Source: Sarcina sp034439435 (GTDB lineage Bacteria > Bacillota > Clostridia > Clostridiales > Clostridiaceae). From it: a stretch of 64,000 nt of DNA. The notes under the pieces were generated by a model. That model searched no databases. It had not been told where the DNA came from and saw nothing but the letters and a program-made list of their open reading frames with translations. This document shows positions 14,519 to 22,190 of this stretch, piece after piece. The stretch lies in NCBI RefSeq assembly GCF_034439435.1, contig NZ_JAPCKJ010000005.1:186001-250000 (forward strand), written 5' to 3'. How positions within the stretch are numbered: the stretch's first letter is position 1; every line of letters starts with the position of its first letter. A program made the position numbers and the translations under genes.

Positions 14519-14816
14519 ATTTTAATTCTTGCTTTAGCATATCTATGAAATCATCTGAAAATACTTTCTCTTTAATGGACTTCTTTATTAATTCCATTAA
14601 CTCTAATTCAGTTACATCTAAACTTCTTGGAACATAGATATCATCACCTCTTACAGTATCTTTGTAAATAGCGAATCTTATTTCATATCTGTTCATAGAT
14701 TTGACAAAAATCTTCTCTATGCAATATGTGTAATCCTCATCTTTTAGACTAGCTTGTTTTAGAAGATTACAATATCTAGTGCTTTTTATTATTTCCTCTT
14801 CAACCTTTTTAGCCAC
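14517..14816 (-). CDS. Hypothetical protein of the element
   Basis: 99 residues, soluble. Two parts are visible: an N-terminal basic helix (MAKKVEEEIIKSTRYCNLLK) and a segment of alternating charge with IEKIFVKSMNRYEIRFAIYK, then VPRSLDVTELELMELIKKS. It resembles short uncharacterised SCC/ICE proteins in style, but I cannot assign a family. It sits 12 bases after the gene at 14829 and is probably in the same transcript. Confidence 0.6.
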   Translation of the reverse strand: MAKKVEEEIIKSTRYCNLLKQASLKDEDYTYCIEKIFVKSMNRYEIRFAIYKDTVRGDDIYVPRSLDVTELELMELIKKSIKEKVFSDDFIDMLKQELK

Positions 14817-14828
14817 ACTATCACCTCC

Positions 14829-15167
14829 TTAATCTAGTAGGAACTTAGAAAGTTCTTCATCAGCTATTACTATTACTGAAAAATCACTAGAAAGTAAAAA
14901 TAGTGAAGAAGTATAATTAACTCCTCCACTACATATAATCTCATCTGTGTATTCTGGTAGTATATCTTTCAACATTCCACTTTTAAGCTCTTTAACATCT
15001 TCTATGTTTTCAACTACTAAAACATATCCTCCTAAATCTTTATCTACATTTCTGTTTTCTCCATAGTTTTCATTAAATATATCTATATTTTCAAAAATAC
15101 TTTTGATTACTTCTACAGGATAATTATTTAACTCTACTAATTGTTTCTTTAAATAAATTTTCTTCAT
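14829..15167 (-). CDS. Hypothetical protein of the element
   Basis: 112 residues, soluble, acidic. A distinctive GENRNVDKDLGGYVLVVENI motif is followed by a hydrophobic C-terminal strand-rich part (SSLFLLSSDFSVIVIADEEL). That glycine/valine block suggests a compact alpha/beta fold. It is preceded by a terminator (15189-15231) and followed closely by the next small gene. No function can be assigned. Confidence 0.6.
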   Translation of the reverse strand: MKKIYLKKQLVELNNYPVEVIKSIFENIDIFNENYGENRNVDKDLGGYVLVVENIEDVKELKSGMLKDILPEYTDEIICSGGVNYTSSLFLLSSDFSVIVIADEELSKFLLD

Positions 15168-15188
15168 TAACTATTTCTCCTTTCTAAA

Positions 15189-15231
15189 GTAAAAAAGACC
15201 ATTACCCATATCTAAAATATAGGTAATAGTC
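15189..15231 (-). terminator. Terminator after the 102-residue gene
   Basis: GACCATTACC (15197-15206) pairs with GGTAATAGTC (15222-15231), with one wobble pair, and is followed on the minus strand by TTTTTTAC. It separates the gene at 15235 from the gene at 14829. Confidence 0.7.
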
Positions 15232-15234
15232 CTC

Positions 15235-15543
15235 TTAAATTAAACTTCTATAAAATTCTTCTGTTGGATTTTCATTCTCTACTAAAAGCATTAACTTTTC
15301 ATATGTATTATTGTAAAATCCATTATCTTTAGCATATTTAATTGCTTCTTCATATGTTAACTCAAAAATATTGTCTACTATGTTATAGTAAAAATCATCA
15401 TTTAACACACCAAAGAAATATTTAACTGCCTCTTCATAAGTCATTCTTGGTTCTTCTTCTAAATCACATTCTTCATCTATATAGTATCCATTTTTATCAT
15501 TCCATTGAAGAAATTTTGTTATTTTAATTTTCTGACTATTCAT
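15235..15543 (-). CDS. Hypothetical acidic protein of the element
   Basis: 102 residues, very acidic overall. It contains an internal echo: RMTYEEAVKYFFGVL and ELTYEEAIKYAKDNG share the TYEEA(V/I)KY motif about 30 residues apart, suggesting a duplicated helical unit. The acidity and small size recall DNA-mimic anti-restriction proteins, and a restriction endonuclease gene lies just upstream, but that is only an idea. Its own terminator follows. No family recognised. Confidence 0.6.
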   Translation of the reverse strand: MNSQKIKITKFLQWNDKNGYYIDEECDLEEEPRMTYEEAVKYFFGVLNDDFYYNIVDNIFELTYEEAIKYAKDNGFYNNTYEKLMLLVENENPTEEFYRSLI

Positions 15544-15686
15544 AGTAAAATTTACCTCCTGTATATCCTTTCATTATAATAATATATATTTATATATTAT
15601 TTAAAATACATAAGTTATCCAGTATAATTGCTTTAACGTGAGGTTTTATACTATCATTATTTTTAATTTCTTCTTTACAAAAAAAA

Positions 15687-16478
15687 TTATCCTTTGAATT
15701 GAATTTTTTCACCTTTTGAACCTGTTGCATATGTCCATGATAATCCAGTACCAAATCCTCCCTTTGCAGGATTTCCTTTTTTATCTGTACTTATATGTCT
15801 TATATATTCATCTATATTATAAACGCCTGATTCTTTTACTTCTAAACTTTTCTTATCTAATTGAAATTTAATTATATATCTTGGAACTCTAATATCATTC
15901 TTATCCTTTACTGGACTCATTGTTAATATCCATCTTAATAGCTTTTCTTTATTATGGTCTTTCTCCAATTCTCTTTTTAAAACTTCCTTTTCCTCTACTG
16001 AGAAATTTTTTGCACTTGCATCCTTTTGATGTTTTTTCATTAGTCTTTCAACTTCTGTATTTTTTATCCCTGTTTCTTTTAATATTGTATCAACATCATA
16101 TTCAGCCATAGCAACCTTAGCTACAGTAGTTTGTTTTATACTAATTGGCGTATTGATTATTTGTCCATCTTTTTTATAAATTGTTAATAATACATCTGTT
16201 TTTGGATTCCCACCGTTATCTCTTTTAGGAATTTTATCTGTTGCTTCAATTTTTAATATTTCATTAATATTTATCCCTTCTTTTTCAATAATACTTTTAA
16301 ATATACTCTCGTCTAATTTTGAATTGCTAAGATTTTCAAAGTTACTTATGTAACTTCTGTCACTAAACACACTTACTACAAAACTCTCATAAGCATCTCC
16401 TAGCTTATCTCCTATTTCTCCATATGATAAATTTTCTATATTATACTTTGCATATGCTTGCTTTATTTTATTGCACAT
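15687..16478 (-). CDS. Type II restriction endonuclease, MspI-like
   Basis: 263 residues. Near the middle is a PD-(D/E)XK-type core: NPKTDVLLTI (Asp95), then 17 residues later ISIKQTT (Ser113, Lys115). As I recall, MspI uses Asp99-X17-Asn117-X-Lys119; the spacing here is identical, with Ser in place of Asn. A GDAYESFVVSVF helix near the N-terminus supplies a conserved Glu. The C-terminal GGFGTGLSWTYATGSKG is glycine-rich. The gene follows a C5-methyltransferase by 66 bases, the normal arrangement of a type II system. Target sequence (CCGG or other) is unproven. Confidence 0.75.
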   Translation of the reverse strand: MCNKIKQAYAKYNIENLSYGEIGDKLGDAYESFVVSVFSDRSYISNFENLSNSKLDESIFKSIIEKEGININEILKIEATDKIPKRDNGGNPKTDVLLTIYKKDGQIINTPISIKQTTVAKVAMAEYDVDTILKETGIKNTEVERLMKKHQKDASAKNFSVEEKEVLKRELEKDHNKEKLLRWILTMSPVKDKNDIRVPRYIIKFQLDKKSLEVKESGVYNIDEYIRHISTDKKGNPAKGGFGTGLSWTYATGSKGEKIQFKG

Positions 16479-16544
16479 AAAAATACCCCCTAATATAGTA
16501 TATATATATATTATATACCATATTAGAGAGTTATTTCTATAAAT

Positions 16545-17897
16545 TTACTTAGTTATTATAACTTCACTTAACGAATTACCATCTATTTTATCTAATGCCA
16601 TTTTTAACTTTTCAGCTAATGCTTTAACTAATAACACCGGAATTGCATCACCACATTGTTCATATTTGTCTTGAAGTGGATCTGAATGAAATTTAACATA
16701 ATCTCCTTCAAAAACATACCAATCTGGGAATGATTGTAACCTAGCTGTTTCTCTTGGTGTTAATGCTCTATTACTAATTGGATGAACCATCTCATCTAAA
16801 CAATGACTTGTTACTGTAAATGAAGGTTCATTTTCTTTTAATCGCCTATTTCTAGCCGCATATAATTTCTTAGGAAAATACATTTCAACAATTTCTTTTC
16901 TTCCTTCATCAATTAATCTTTCTGCAGCTTTTTTCATTCCTTCACCTTGATTTATATAGCTTAATCTTTGCACCATTTTTTCTCTATGGTTTACAGCCTT
17001 ATGATTAGCTATCTCAGTTACATATTGGTTATGATTTATATGACTTGGAATATATCCCTCTTTACCAGAAATGAACTTTATATATTTATAAAATCCTTCA
17101 TTTATTTCATTATTATTAAATTCCTCTTCATACGAATAATTAATATCTTGAATATCTTCTCCTTCTCCACTATTTAATGATGGTAAATATTTCAATGCTT
17201 CTCCTACAGTTATATATGGATATTGTCTACCTTCTCCATGAGTTTTTTCTGGATAATTAAATTTATTTTCCCCATATTTATCATTCATAGCTATTAGAAA
17301 AACTCTTTCTCTATTCTGTGGCACTCCATAGTCTGCCGCTAAGCACTTAATTACATTTCTATCTGTACTTGCTAACTTATATCCATGATTATTAAATTCA
17401 TCAACAATAATATCAAATACATTAATATCATTACTTTTTTTAGTTAACAATCCTGGTACATTCTCAAAGAAGATATACTTACTTTCAGTTGCTTGAGCTA
17501 TTCTTAACATATTTTCAAACAAGTTGTCTCTTTCATCTCCATCAGCTCTTTTCCCAGCCATTGAAAATGACTCACATGGTGGTCCACCAGCAACTACATC
17601 AACACTAGTTACTTTAAATTTCTTATATAAAATTTCCTTTATTATTTCATTATCTACTAATCTAATATCTCCATGTATTAATGCAGTATTATCACTCTCT
17701 ATATTTAATATAGCTTCCAAACTTCCTTTATTATCAATCAAATCTTGTAATTTATATATTTCTGCATCATGGTTTCTAGCATAAGTTAATACTGTATTAT
17801 CACTCATTTCAACCGCTATTAATGGTTTAAATCCAGCATTTTTAAATCCTGTACATAATCCCCCTGGCCCTGCAAATAAATCTATATATGTATACAT
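16545..17897 (-). CDS. DNA (cytosine-5-)-methyltransferase
   Basis: 450 residues with C5-methylase motifs in order: I DLFAGPGG (6-13), IV GGPPCESFS with catalytic Cys108, VI ENV (145-147), VIII QNRER (194-198), then a target-recognition region (about 210-370) and C-terminal motifs IX/X (TPRETARLQSFPD, GDAIPVLLVKALAEKL). It protects DNA against the endonuclease encoded just downstream. A TATAAT-like -10 sits at 18007-18012 (minus strand), only about 30 bases inside the right repeat, so it is the first gene of the island next to rlmH. Its leader contains a dyad at 17955-17984. Confidence 0.92.
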   Translation of the reverse strand: MYTYIDLFAGPGGLCTGFKNAGFKPLIAVEMSDNTVLTYARNHDAEIYKLQDLIDNKGSLEAILNIESDNTALIHGDIRLVDNEIIKEILYKKFKVTSVDVVAGGPPCESFSMAGKRADGDERDNLFENMLRIAQATESKYIFFENVPGLLTKKSNDINVFDIIVDEFNNHGYKLASTDRNVIKCLAADYGVPQNRERVFLIAMNDKYGENKFNYPEKTHGEGRQYPYITVGEALKYLPSLNSGEGEDIQDINYSYEEEFNNNEINEGFYKYIKFISGKEGYIPSHINHNQYVTEIANHKAVNHREKMVQRLSYINQGEGMKKAAERLIDEGRKEIVEMYFPKKLYAARNRRLKENEPSFTVTSHCLDEMVHPISNRALTPRETARLQSFPDWYVFEGDYVKFHSDPLQDKYEQCGDAIPVLLVKALAEKLKMALDKIDGNSLSEVIITK

Positions 17898-17954
17898 TCT
17901 TTTCTCTCCTTGTAACCAATTTAACTTGATGTTTCTTATTCTAAACTAATTTAA

Positions 17955-17984
17955 TAGAGATACCAATATTAATTGATATCTCTA
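17955..17984 (-). promoter_or_regulatory. Hairpin/dyad in the methyltransferase leader
   Basis: A 30-base near-perfect dyad: TAGAGATA at one end with TATCTCTA at the other, continuing inward with one wobble and a mismatched centre. It lies between the probable -10 (18007-18012) and the start codon at 17897. It could be an autoregulatory operator or an RNA stem controlling methylase expression. Confidence 0.5.
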
Positions 17985-18043
17985 AAAGTTTTATTTATGT
18001 ATTTGTATTATAGCATATAATTTTTATTTTTATTTATCCAATT

Positions 18044-18077
18044 TTAGTAAAAACCTCATTTATTTATGGTACGGTTC
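18044..18077. repeat. rlmH-side attachment site (direct repeat copy 2)
   Basis: Same 34-base unit as 6364-6397 (31 of 34). It overlaps the last codons of rlmH (NEPYHK-stop; stop at 18060-18062) and continues 16 bases beyond the stop. Staphylococcal SCC integrates at the same codons of rlmH, which encode AYHK-stop there. Confidence 0.85.
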
Positions 18078-18539
18078 ATTCTTCATTATTCTAAAAGCCC
18101 TATAGATTTGTTCTAAAAGCATAACTCTAAATAATTGATGTGGAAAAGTCATTTTAGAAAAACATAGTTTATAGTCTGCTCTTTTTATTACTTCCTGTGA
18201 TAATCCAAGACTTCCACCTATTACGAAAGTAATATTTGAGTTTCCCATAACACCACAATTCTCTATGTATTTTGAAAACTTCTCTGAAGTTATTTCATTT
18301 CCTTTTAAGTCCATTGCAATAACATGCATATTATCTTTTATCTTTGAAAGTATTAACTTTCCCTCTTTTTCTTTTATTTGTAGTTCTTCTTTTTCAGATG
18401 CATTATCTGGTGTTTTTTCATCTGGAAGTTCTATTATTTCTAATTTGCAATATCTACTTAATCTCTTTGAATACTCATCAATAGCTTGCTTTAAGTATTT
18501 TTCTTTTAACTTCCCTACTGAAATCACTGTTATATTCAT
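18060..18539 (-). CDS. rlmH: 23S rRNA (pseudouridine1915-N3)-methyltransferase RlmH
   Basis: 159 residues, the standard length. A SPOUT-class (alpha/beta-knot) methyltransferase acting on 23S rRNA position 1915 in assembled ribosomes. Visible family features are VGKLKEKYL near the start, FVIGGSLGLS (SAM-binding knot), and the C-terminal FPHQLFRVMLLEQIYRAFRI followed by EPYHK. RBS AGGAGGAG precedes the ATG. The gene is intact; the island inserted so that the stop codon and last residues are preserved. It is monocistronic and marks the chromosomal side of the SCC-like insertion. Confidence 0.97.
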   Translation of the reverse strand: MNITVISVGKLKEKYLKQAIDEYSKRLSRYCKLEIIELPDEKTPDNASEKEELQIKEKEGKLILSKIKDNMHVIAMDLKGNEITSEKFSKYIENCGVMGNSNITFVIGGSLGLSQEVIKRADYKLCFSKMTFPHQLFRVMLLEQIYRAFRIMKNEPYHK

Positions 18540-18681
18540 CTTTTTCTCCTCCTAGGCATTACTACAAATAATATTACCATAAAACTTTGAACTATTCTAA
18601 AAATAAAAGGCCATGTAAATTTAATATTTTACATAACCTTAGTCTTATTTCTATATAATAAATAAATTCAATTTAAATAAA

Positions 18682-18706
18682 AAAGAGAGTAAAAACTCCC
18701 TCTAAA
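18682..18706 (-). terminator. Terminator of the HsmA-family gene
   Basis: On the minus strand AGAGGGAGT-TTTT-ACTCTCT is followed by TTTTTTA. A second hairpin further on (about 18608-18642) with its own T-run provides a backup before rlmH. Confidence 0.65.
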
Positions 18707-18716
18707 AAATCTAATC

Positions 18717-19088
18717 CTATAGCATATGCATTGCGGCTCCAGTAAAGAAAGGTATTAACCAAATCACCCAAACTATTATACTAAATTTGTGGAACTTAGC
18801 CATCATATTTCTATCTTTCTTAATAAGAACTATAGTTGCCCAGATAGCATGTACTAACATTAATATTAAAGCTGCTGCTCCAGTAATTGTGTGGAAACTT
18901 AAATTTATTCCACCAGCTATTTTTTCCATTGCGCCAGTTCCTGTAGTATCACATATTAAACCTAAATAGAAAAATGCTAAATGCCATGGTTTTAAAGTTT
19001 TTTGTATCTTCTCAGACCAAACCCCTATACTATAAAATAATAGTGCTAAATTCATAAATACGATTGCTATAATTAATTCTTTTGACAT
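18717..19088 (-). CDS. HsmA-family membrane protein (TIGR03987)
   Basis: 123 residues with four membrane segments (about 4-25, 35-55, 67-88 and 102-122) and conserved histidines in WHLAFFYLG, HTITG, LVHAIWA and KFHKFS, typical of heme-coordinating four-helix proteins. The layout fits TIGR03987. In Clostridioides difficile, HsmA binds heme in the membrane and protects from heme and oxidative stress, with a MarR-type partner HsmR. No regulator gene is adjacent here. Strong RBS AAGGAG. The heme role here is inferred from the family. Confidence 0.8.
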   Translation of the reverse strand: MSKELIIAIVFMNLALLFYSIGVWSEKIQKTLKPWHLAFFYLGLICDTTGTGAMEKIAGGINLSFHTITGAAALILMLVHAIWATIVLIKKDRNMMAKFHKFSIIVWVIWLIPFFTGAAMHML

Positions 19089-19410
19089 TACTTTTATCTC
19101 CTTTTCTGAACTATGTTCATATTATAATACTATTATATTATACTTACAATTCATAAATATTAATTTCTTAATAAAAAGGCCTTATTTATTTTTAAAATTT
19201 AATAATTGCAAAGCAATACATTTAATAATAATTATCTGTAAATTATTATTATTTATTAAATTTAGATTTATAATAAAAAAAGTAAGAACACTTTAAAATG
19301 TTCTCACTTTTTCTGAAATTAAACTATATATTAAACTAGAGTTGATTTTTAGCTAGATATGAAAGTCTATCTAGCTAAGAATTAACATTTATCTAAAATA
19401 ATGCCTAAAA
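19089..19410. other. Intergenic region with hairpins, no gene
   Basis: About 320 bases holding an AT-rich inverted segment (about 19195-19262), a hairpin at 19279-19312 with one mismatch and T-runs, and the stem TTAGCTAGATA/TATCTAGCTAA (19349-19359 with 19368-19378) that follows the LUD gene stop. I see no reading frame worth reporting. Confidence 0.5.
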
Positions 19411-20052
19411 TTAATATCCTAATTCCTCGTTTAAGAATATTACATGTATTCTATCTGTATTACTTTGACTTCTTATTAAAGTGTATTCTCTACATAATCT
19501 TTCTGGACTCTTACAATCCATACAAAATCCTACCTTAGCACAAGGTGTTTTCTTATCTAATCTCTTAGCATTAGCAGGTGCCGAAATCATTCTATTTCTT
19601 TTTATTGCTTCATCTAAATCTCCCACAATTTTATTGTATCCCGCTACAATTATAACTTTATCTGGTCCATAAAGCATTGCCGCTACTCTATTTCCATTAC
19701 CGTCAACGTTATATATCTCTCCATTCTCAGTGATTGCATTTGCACTTGTAAAAAAAACATCAGCTGAGAAAGTTTCTCTGAGTATTTTCTTAGTATCTTC
19801 TGGTTTTAATCCTTCTTTGTATCTGTCTAAAAACTCATATCTTCCACTTCTAAGATGCTCTATAACTCCAGCTTCAAATAATGACATAGATCCTCCACAA
19901 GCTACTACATCTCCCTCTTTAGTTAATTCATCAATCTTATTTATAAGTTCTTCTTTTGAATTAACTAAGTATCCGTTCATTCTATTTACTTCTAAAGCTT
20001 TTATAGTCTTATTAATTCTGCTTTCTCTTAACCATAATACATTCTTATCCAT
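19411..20052 (-). CDS. LUD domain protein (LutC/YkgG-like, DUF162)
   Basis: 213 residues: a single LUD domain with VACGGSMSLFEAGVIEHL, DVFFTSANAITENGEIYN (a core motif) and GYNKIVGDLDEAI, followed by a cysteine-bearing segment (CAKVGFCMDCKSPERLC) that may hold a metal or Fe-S site. LUD proteins take part in lactate utilisation (LutABC), but no lutA or lutB lies next to it here. Stand-alone LUD proteins of this type are common in clostridia and their reaction is not known. RBS AAAGGTGG precedes the ATG. Confidence 0.8.
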   Translation of the reverse strand: MDKNVLWLRESRINKTIKALEVNRMNGYLVNSKEELINKIDELTKEGDVVACGGSMSLFEAGVIEHLRSGRYEFLDRYKEGLKPEDTKKILRETFSADVFFTSANAITENGEIYNVDGNGNRVAAMLYGPDKVIIVAGYNKIVGDLDEAIKRNRMISAPANAKRLDKKTPCAKVGFCMDCKSPERLCREYTLIRSQSNTDRIHVIFLNEELGY

Positions 20053-20115
20053 AACATAACCACCTTTGAATAAATACTATCTAAATTATATCACAATAGA
20101 ATATGTTAAAAATAT

Positions 20116-20149
20116 ATGAAAAAATAGGTAGACTAAAGTCTACCTATTT
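20116..20149 (-). terminator. Terminator of the SEC-C protein gene
   Basis: AAATAGGTAGACT pairs with AGTCTACCTATTT (20122-20134 with 20137-20149), followed on the minus strand by TTTTTTCAT. It is 12 bases after the stop codon. Confidence 0.85.
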
Positions 20150-20160
20150 CAAAAAGTGAA

Positions 20161-20661
20161 TTATTTTCCACAACATTTTTTATATTTCTTTCCGCTTCCA
20201 CATGGGCAAGGATCGTTTCTTCCAACTTTAACTTCTTCATTTCTTACAGTTTTTGAATCTCTGTATTTTAATTGAATTTCTCTTCTCTTTTCTCCTGAGA
20301 ATATAGCATCCCATTGAGGTAAGTTAAATAAGTAATCTGCTTTTGCATCTAACATATTGTAGAATAAGCTTTCGAAGTCTATATCAAATGCTAACTCTGT
20401 ATCGCCTTCAACTTTTTCTAAATCATATGGATTTTTTAAACTATCGTTTATTCCATCTATGAATCCCATTACGAATTCTTCTGTTGTATCATATTCTTTT
20501 GCTAAGTCAGCAATTGTAGCTTTCTTAACTTCTGTATGATTAGCTAATAAATCTTTATATATTCTAGTTTCTACGTCACTATATTCTTTCCAGAATGCAG
20601 CTTCTCCCTTAACCTTAACATATTCTACAACCATATCTGTCCATTGCTTATATAAACTCAT
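20161..20661 (-). CDS. SEC-C motif protein
   Basis: 166 residues. The C-terminus is a perfect SEC-C zinc motif (VGRNDPCPCGSGKKYKKCCG), the same found at the end of SecA. The helical N-terminal 140 residues (WTDMVVEYVKVKGEAAFW, then VMGFIDGINDSLKNPYD) match a clostridial family of unknown role. It probably binds zinc and a protein or ribosome surface. It is a monocistronic cytosolic protein with good RBS and terminator. Confidence 0.8.
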   Translation of the reverse strand: MSLYKQWTDMVVEYVKVKGEAAFWKEYSDVETRIYKDLLANHTEVKKATIADLAKEYDTTEEFVMGFIDGINDSLKNPYDLEKVEGDTELAFDIDFESLFYNMLDAKADYLFNLPQWDAIFSGEKRREIQLKYRDSKTVRNEEVKVGRNDPCPCGSGKKYKKCCGK

Positions 20662-20806
20662 ACTTCCTTCTCCTTTTTAATCAACTCTATATGAAAATTA
20701 TAATAATTTATTCAATATTTTTCAATATTTTACTAATTAATATATATACAAATATATATATTTAATATATCTGAAATTATTTGTTTACACTTTTTTACAA
20801 AATAAC

Positions 20807-21361
20807 CTATTTATTTATCTTTAAACTAGGTATATCTTCTTTTGAAAAAGGCTTACTAACATCAAAATTACCACCTATTGAATTTATCATCTGGTTATCA
20901 ACAAGTATATTAATCTTGTTAATACTTGGTATTTGAGTTATTGTTGCTGTTATTCCTTCTAAAGCCGCCTGTTCTTTAGATAAGCTCATACTAACAACAG
21001 CTTCCTTACTTAGATTTATAATCGCTATATCATCTTTTATATCAAAAGATAATAACTTTGTATCTTTAGGTAATATAGGTGATAAGCTTCCCTTCTGAGA
21101 TGGCCCCTGTATAAGTGCTTGAATTAGATATTGTCCAATAATTTCATCACCATCTACAAGAATCTCCTGTTGTTCTATTTTAGGATGTGCTTCATCCTTA
21201 GTACCATCGAAATATAAAGATAAATCAATATCACCTATTAAATCATTAGCTATTGTTTTTACCCTCTCATTATTGTTAGCTGCTAATTTGTCTACTTTTA
21301 TCTTGTCACATCCAACTAACAAAAAAGATGATAGGATTAATAAAATCATCCCTTTTTTCAT
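20807..21361 (-). CDS. GerMN-domain lipoprotein
   Basis: 184 residues. Lipoprotein signal at the N-terminus: MKKGMILLILSSFLLVGC, with lipobox LVGC. Residues about 60-170 form one GerMN (Spo0M-like beta/alpha) domain with the characteristic ALIQGPSQKGSLSPILPKDT and an AVVSMSLSKEQAALEGITAT stretch. It is anchored outside the membrane. GerM in spores has two such domains; single-domain lipoproteins occur in many clostridia and their role is unclear. It overlaps the walJ neighbourhood and may be co-transcribed with it (16-base gap). Confidence 0.8.
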   Translation of the reverse strand: MKKGMILLILSSFLLVGCDKIKVDKLAANNNERVKTIANDLIGDIDLSLYFDGTKDEAHPKIEQQEILVDGDEIIGQYLIQALIQGPSQKGSLSPILPKDTKLLSFDIKDDIAIINLSKEAVVSMSLSKEQAALEGITATITQIPSINKINILVDNQMINSIGGNFDVSKPFSKEDIPSLKINK

Positions 21362-21376
21362 ATAAATTCCCCTTAC

Positions 21377-22168
21377 TTAAAAACTTATATAACTACTTGG
21401 CTTATGTCTATCTGCTAACTTAAGCTCTAAATCTTTCCCTATATTAATTTTATGTGCGTTTAACACATTAATAACAGCTTGTTCAGCTAATTCCGGCACA
21501 TTATTAGTATTGCTTAGATGACCTAATATTATTTTTCTATATTTATCAGTTTTCATGATATCAACGATAGCTTTTCCACAATCTTCGTTAGATAAATGTC
21601 CAACTTCACTAAGTACCCTTCTTTTTAAGTCATAAGGATATGGCCCAAACTTAACCATTTGAACATCATGGTTTGATTCTAATAAAATCACTTCAGATTC
21701 TCTAATATTTCTTAGTATTTCCTCTGTAAATGTTCCTATATCAGTTGCAATACTTGCACTTTTGCCTTTGTGTTTTATGGTATACCCTGTAGAAGCCACA
21801 GAATCATGCGGAGTATTAAATGACGTTATGTCTAAATCATTTAAACTCATTGTACTTCTCTTAGGCATAATTTTTATATTCTCTTCTTTTATTTTTCCTA
21901 GGGATTTCTCCATGGCTTTCCAAGTAAGCTCATTTGCATATATAGGTATATCAAATTTTCTTGATAATATACCTGCACCCTTTATATGGTCACTATGTTC
22001 ATGAGTTATAAAAATACCATCAATCTCATTAGGATTTTGCCCTACTTCTTGTAAGCCTTCTATTATTTTCTTGCCTGATAACCCAGCATCTACTAGTATT
22101 TTTGTTTTTTCTGATCCTACTAATATGCTATTACCACTACTTCCGCTATATAGTGAGCAAAAAATCAT
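21377..22168 (-). CDS. walJ: MBL-fold hydrolase WalJ/YycJ
   Basis: 263 residues of metallo-beta-lactamase fold, with THEHSDH (metal site), SGNSILVGSEKTKILVDAGL at the start, NHD and a C-terminal ILGHLSNTNN. The YycJ/WalJ group acts on DNA; in Bacillus it lies downstream of walRK and is a nuclease-like enzyme linked to replication-division coordination. Here walRK is not adjacent and murA is upstream by 22 bases. Cytosolic. The family call is clear; the exact substrate is not known here. Confidence 0.85.
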   Translation of the reverse strand: MIFCSLYSGSSGNSILVGSEKTKILVDAGLSGKKIIEGLQEVGQNPNEIDGIFITHEHSDHIKGAGILSRKFDIPIYANELTWKAMEKSLGKIKEENIKIMPKRSTMSLNDLDITSFNTPHDSVASTGYTIKHKGKSASIATDIGTFTEEILRNIRESEVILLESNHDVQMVKFGPYPYDLKRRVLSEVGHLSNEDCGKAIVDIMKTDKYRKIILGHLSNTNNVPELAEQAVINVLNAHKINIGKDLELKLADRHKPSSYISF

Positions 22169-22190
22169 ATATTTCCCCCATTTTTTGTTC

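Larger units (their letters stand above)
6364..18077. mobile_element. SCC-like integrative element inserted at the 3' end of rlmH
   Basis: About 11.7 kb lies between two 34-bp direct repeats that match at 31 of 34 positions; the first 19 bases are identical. The right copy is the last codons of rlmH and the left copy re-encodes the same peptide end (EPYHK-stop) with different codons. Inside are a large serine recombinase, a DUF927 helicase, a DUF960 gene, an acidic-tailed small protein, a divergent XRE switch, several small unknown genes, a restriction-modification pair and a RES-domain protein. The rlmH target, serine recombinase and DUF927/DUF960 genes are the hallmark set of staphylococcal SCC elements. 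No tra, mob, capsid or resistance gene is present. Exact crossover points within the repeats are unknown. Excision and replication are inferred. Confidence 0.85.

Noticed and set aside
6364..18077. The island considered as a prophage
   Set aside because: No capsid, tail, terminase, holin-endolysin or lysis genes; recombinase type, helicase type and attachment gene fit SCC instead.
6364..18077. The island considered as an ICE
   Set aside because: No relaxase, coupling protein, VirB4-type ATPase or mating-pair genes are present, and no oriT can be proven.
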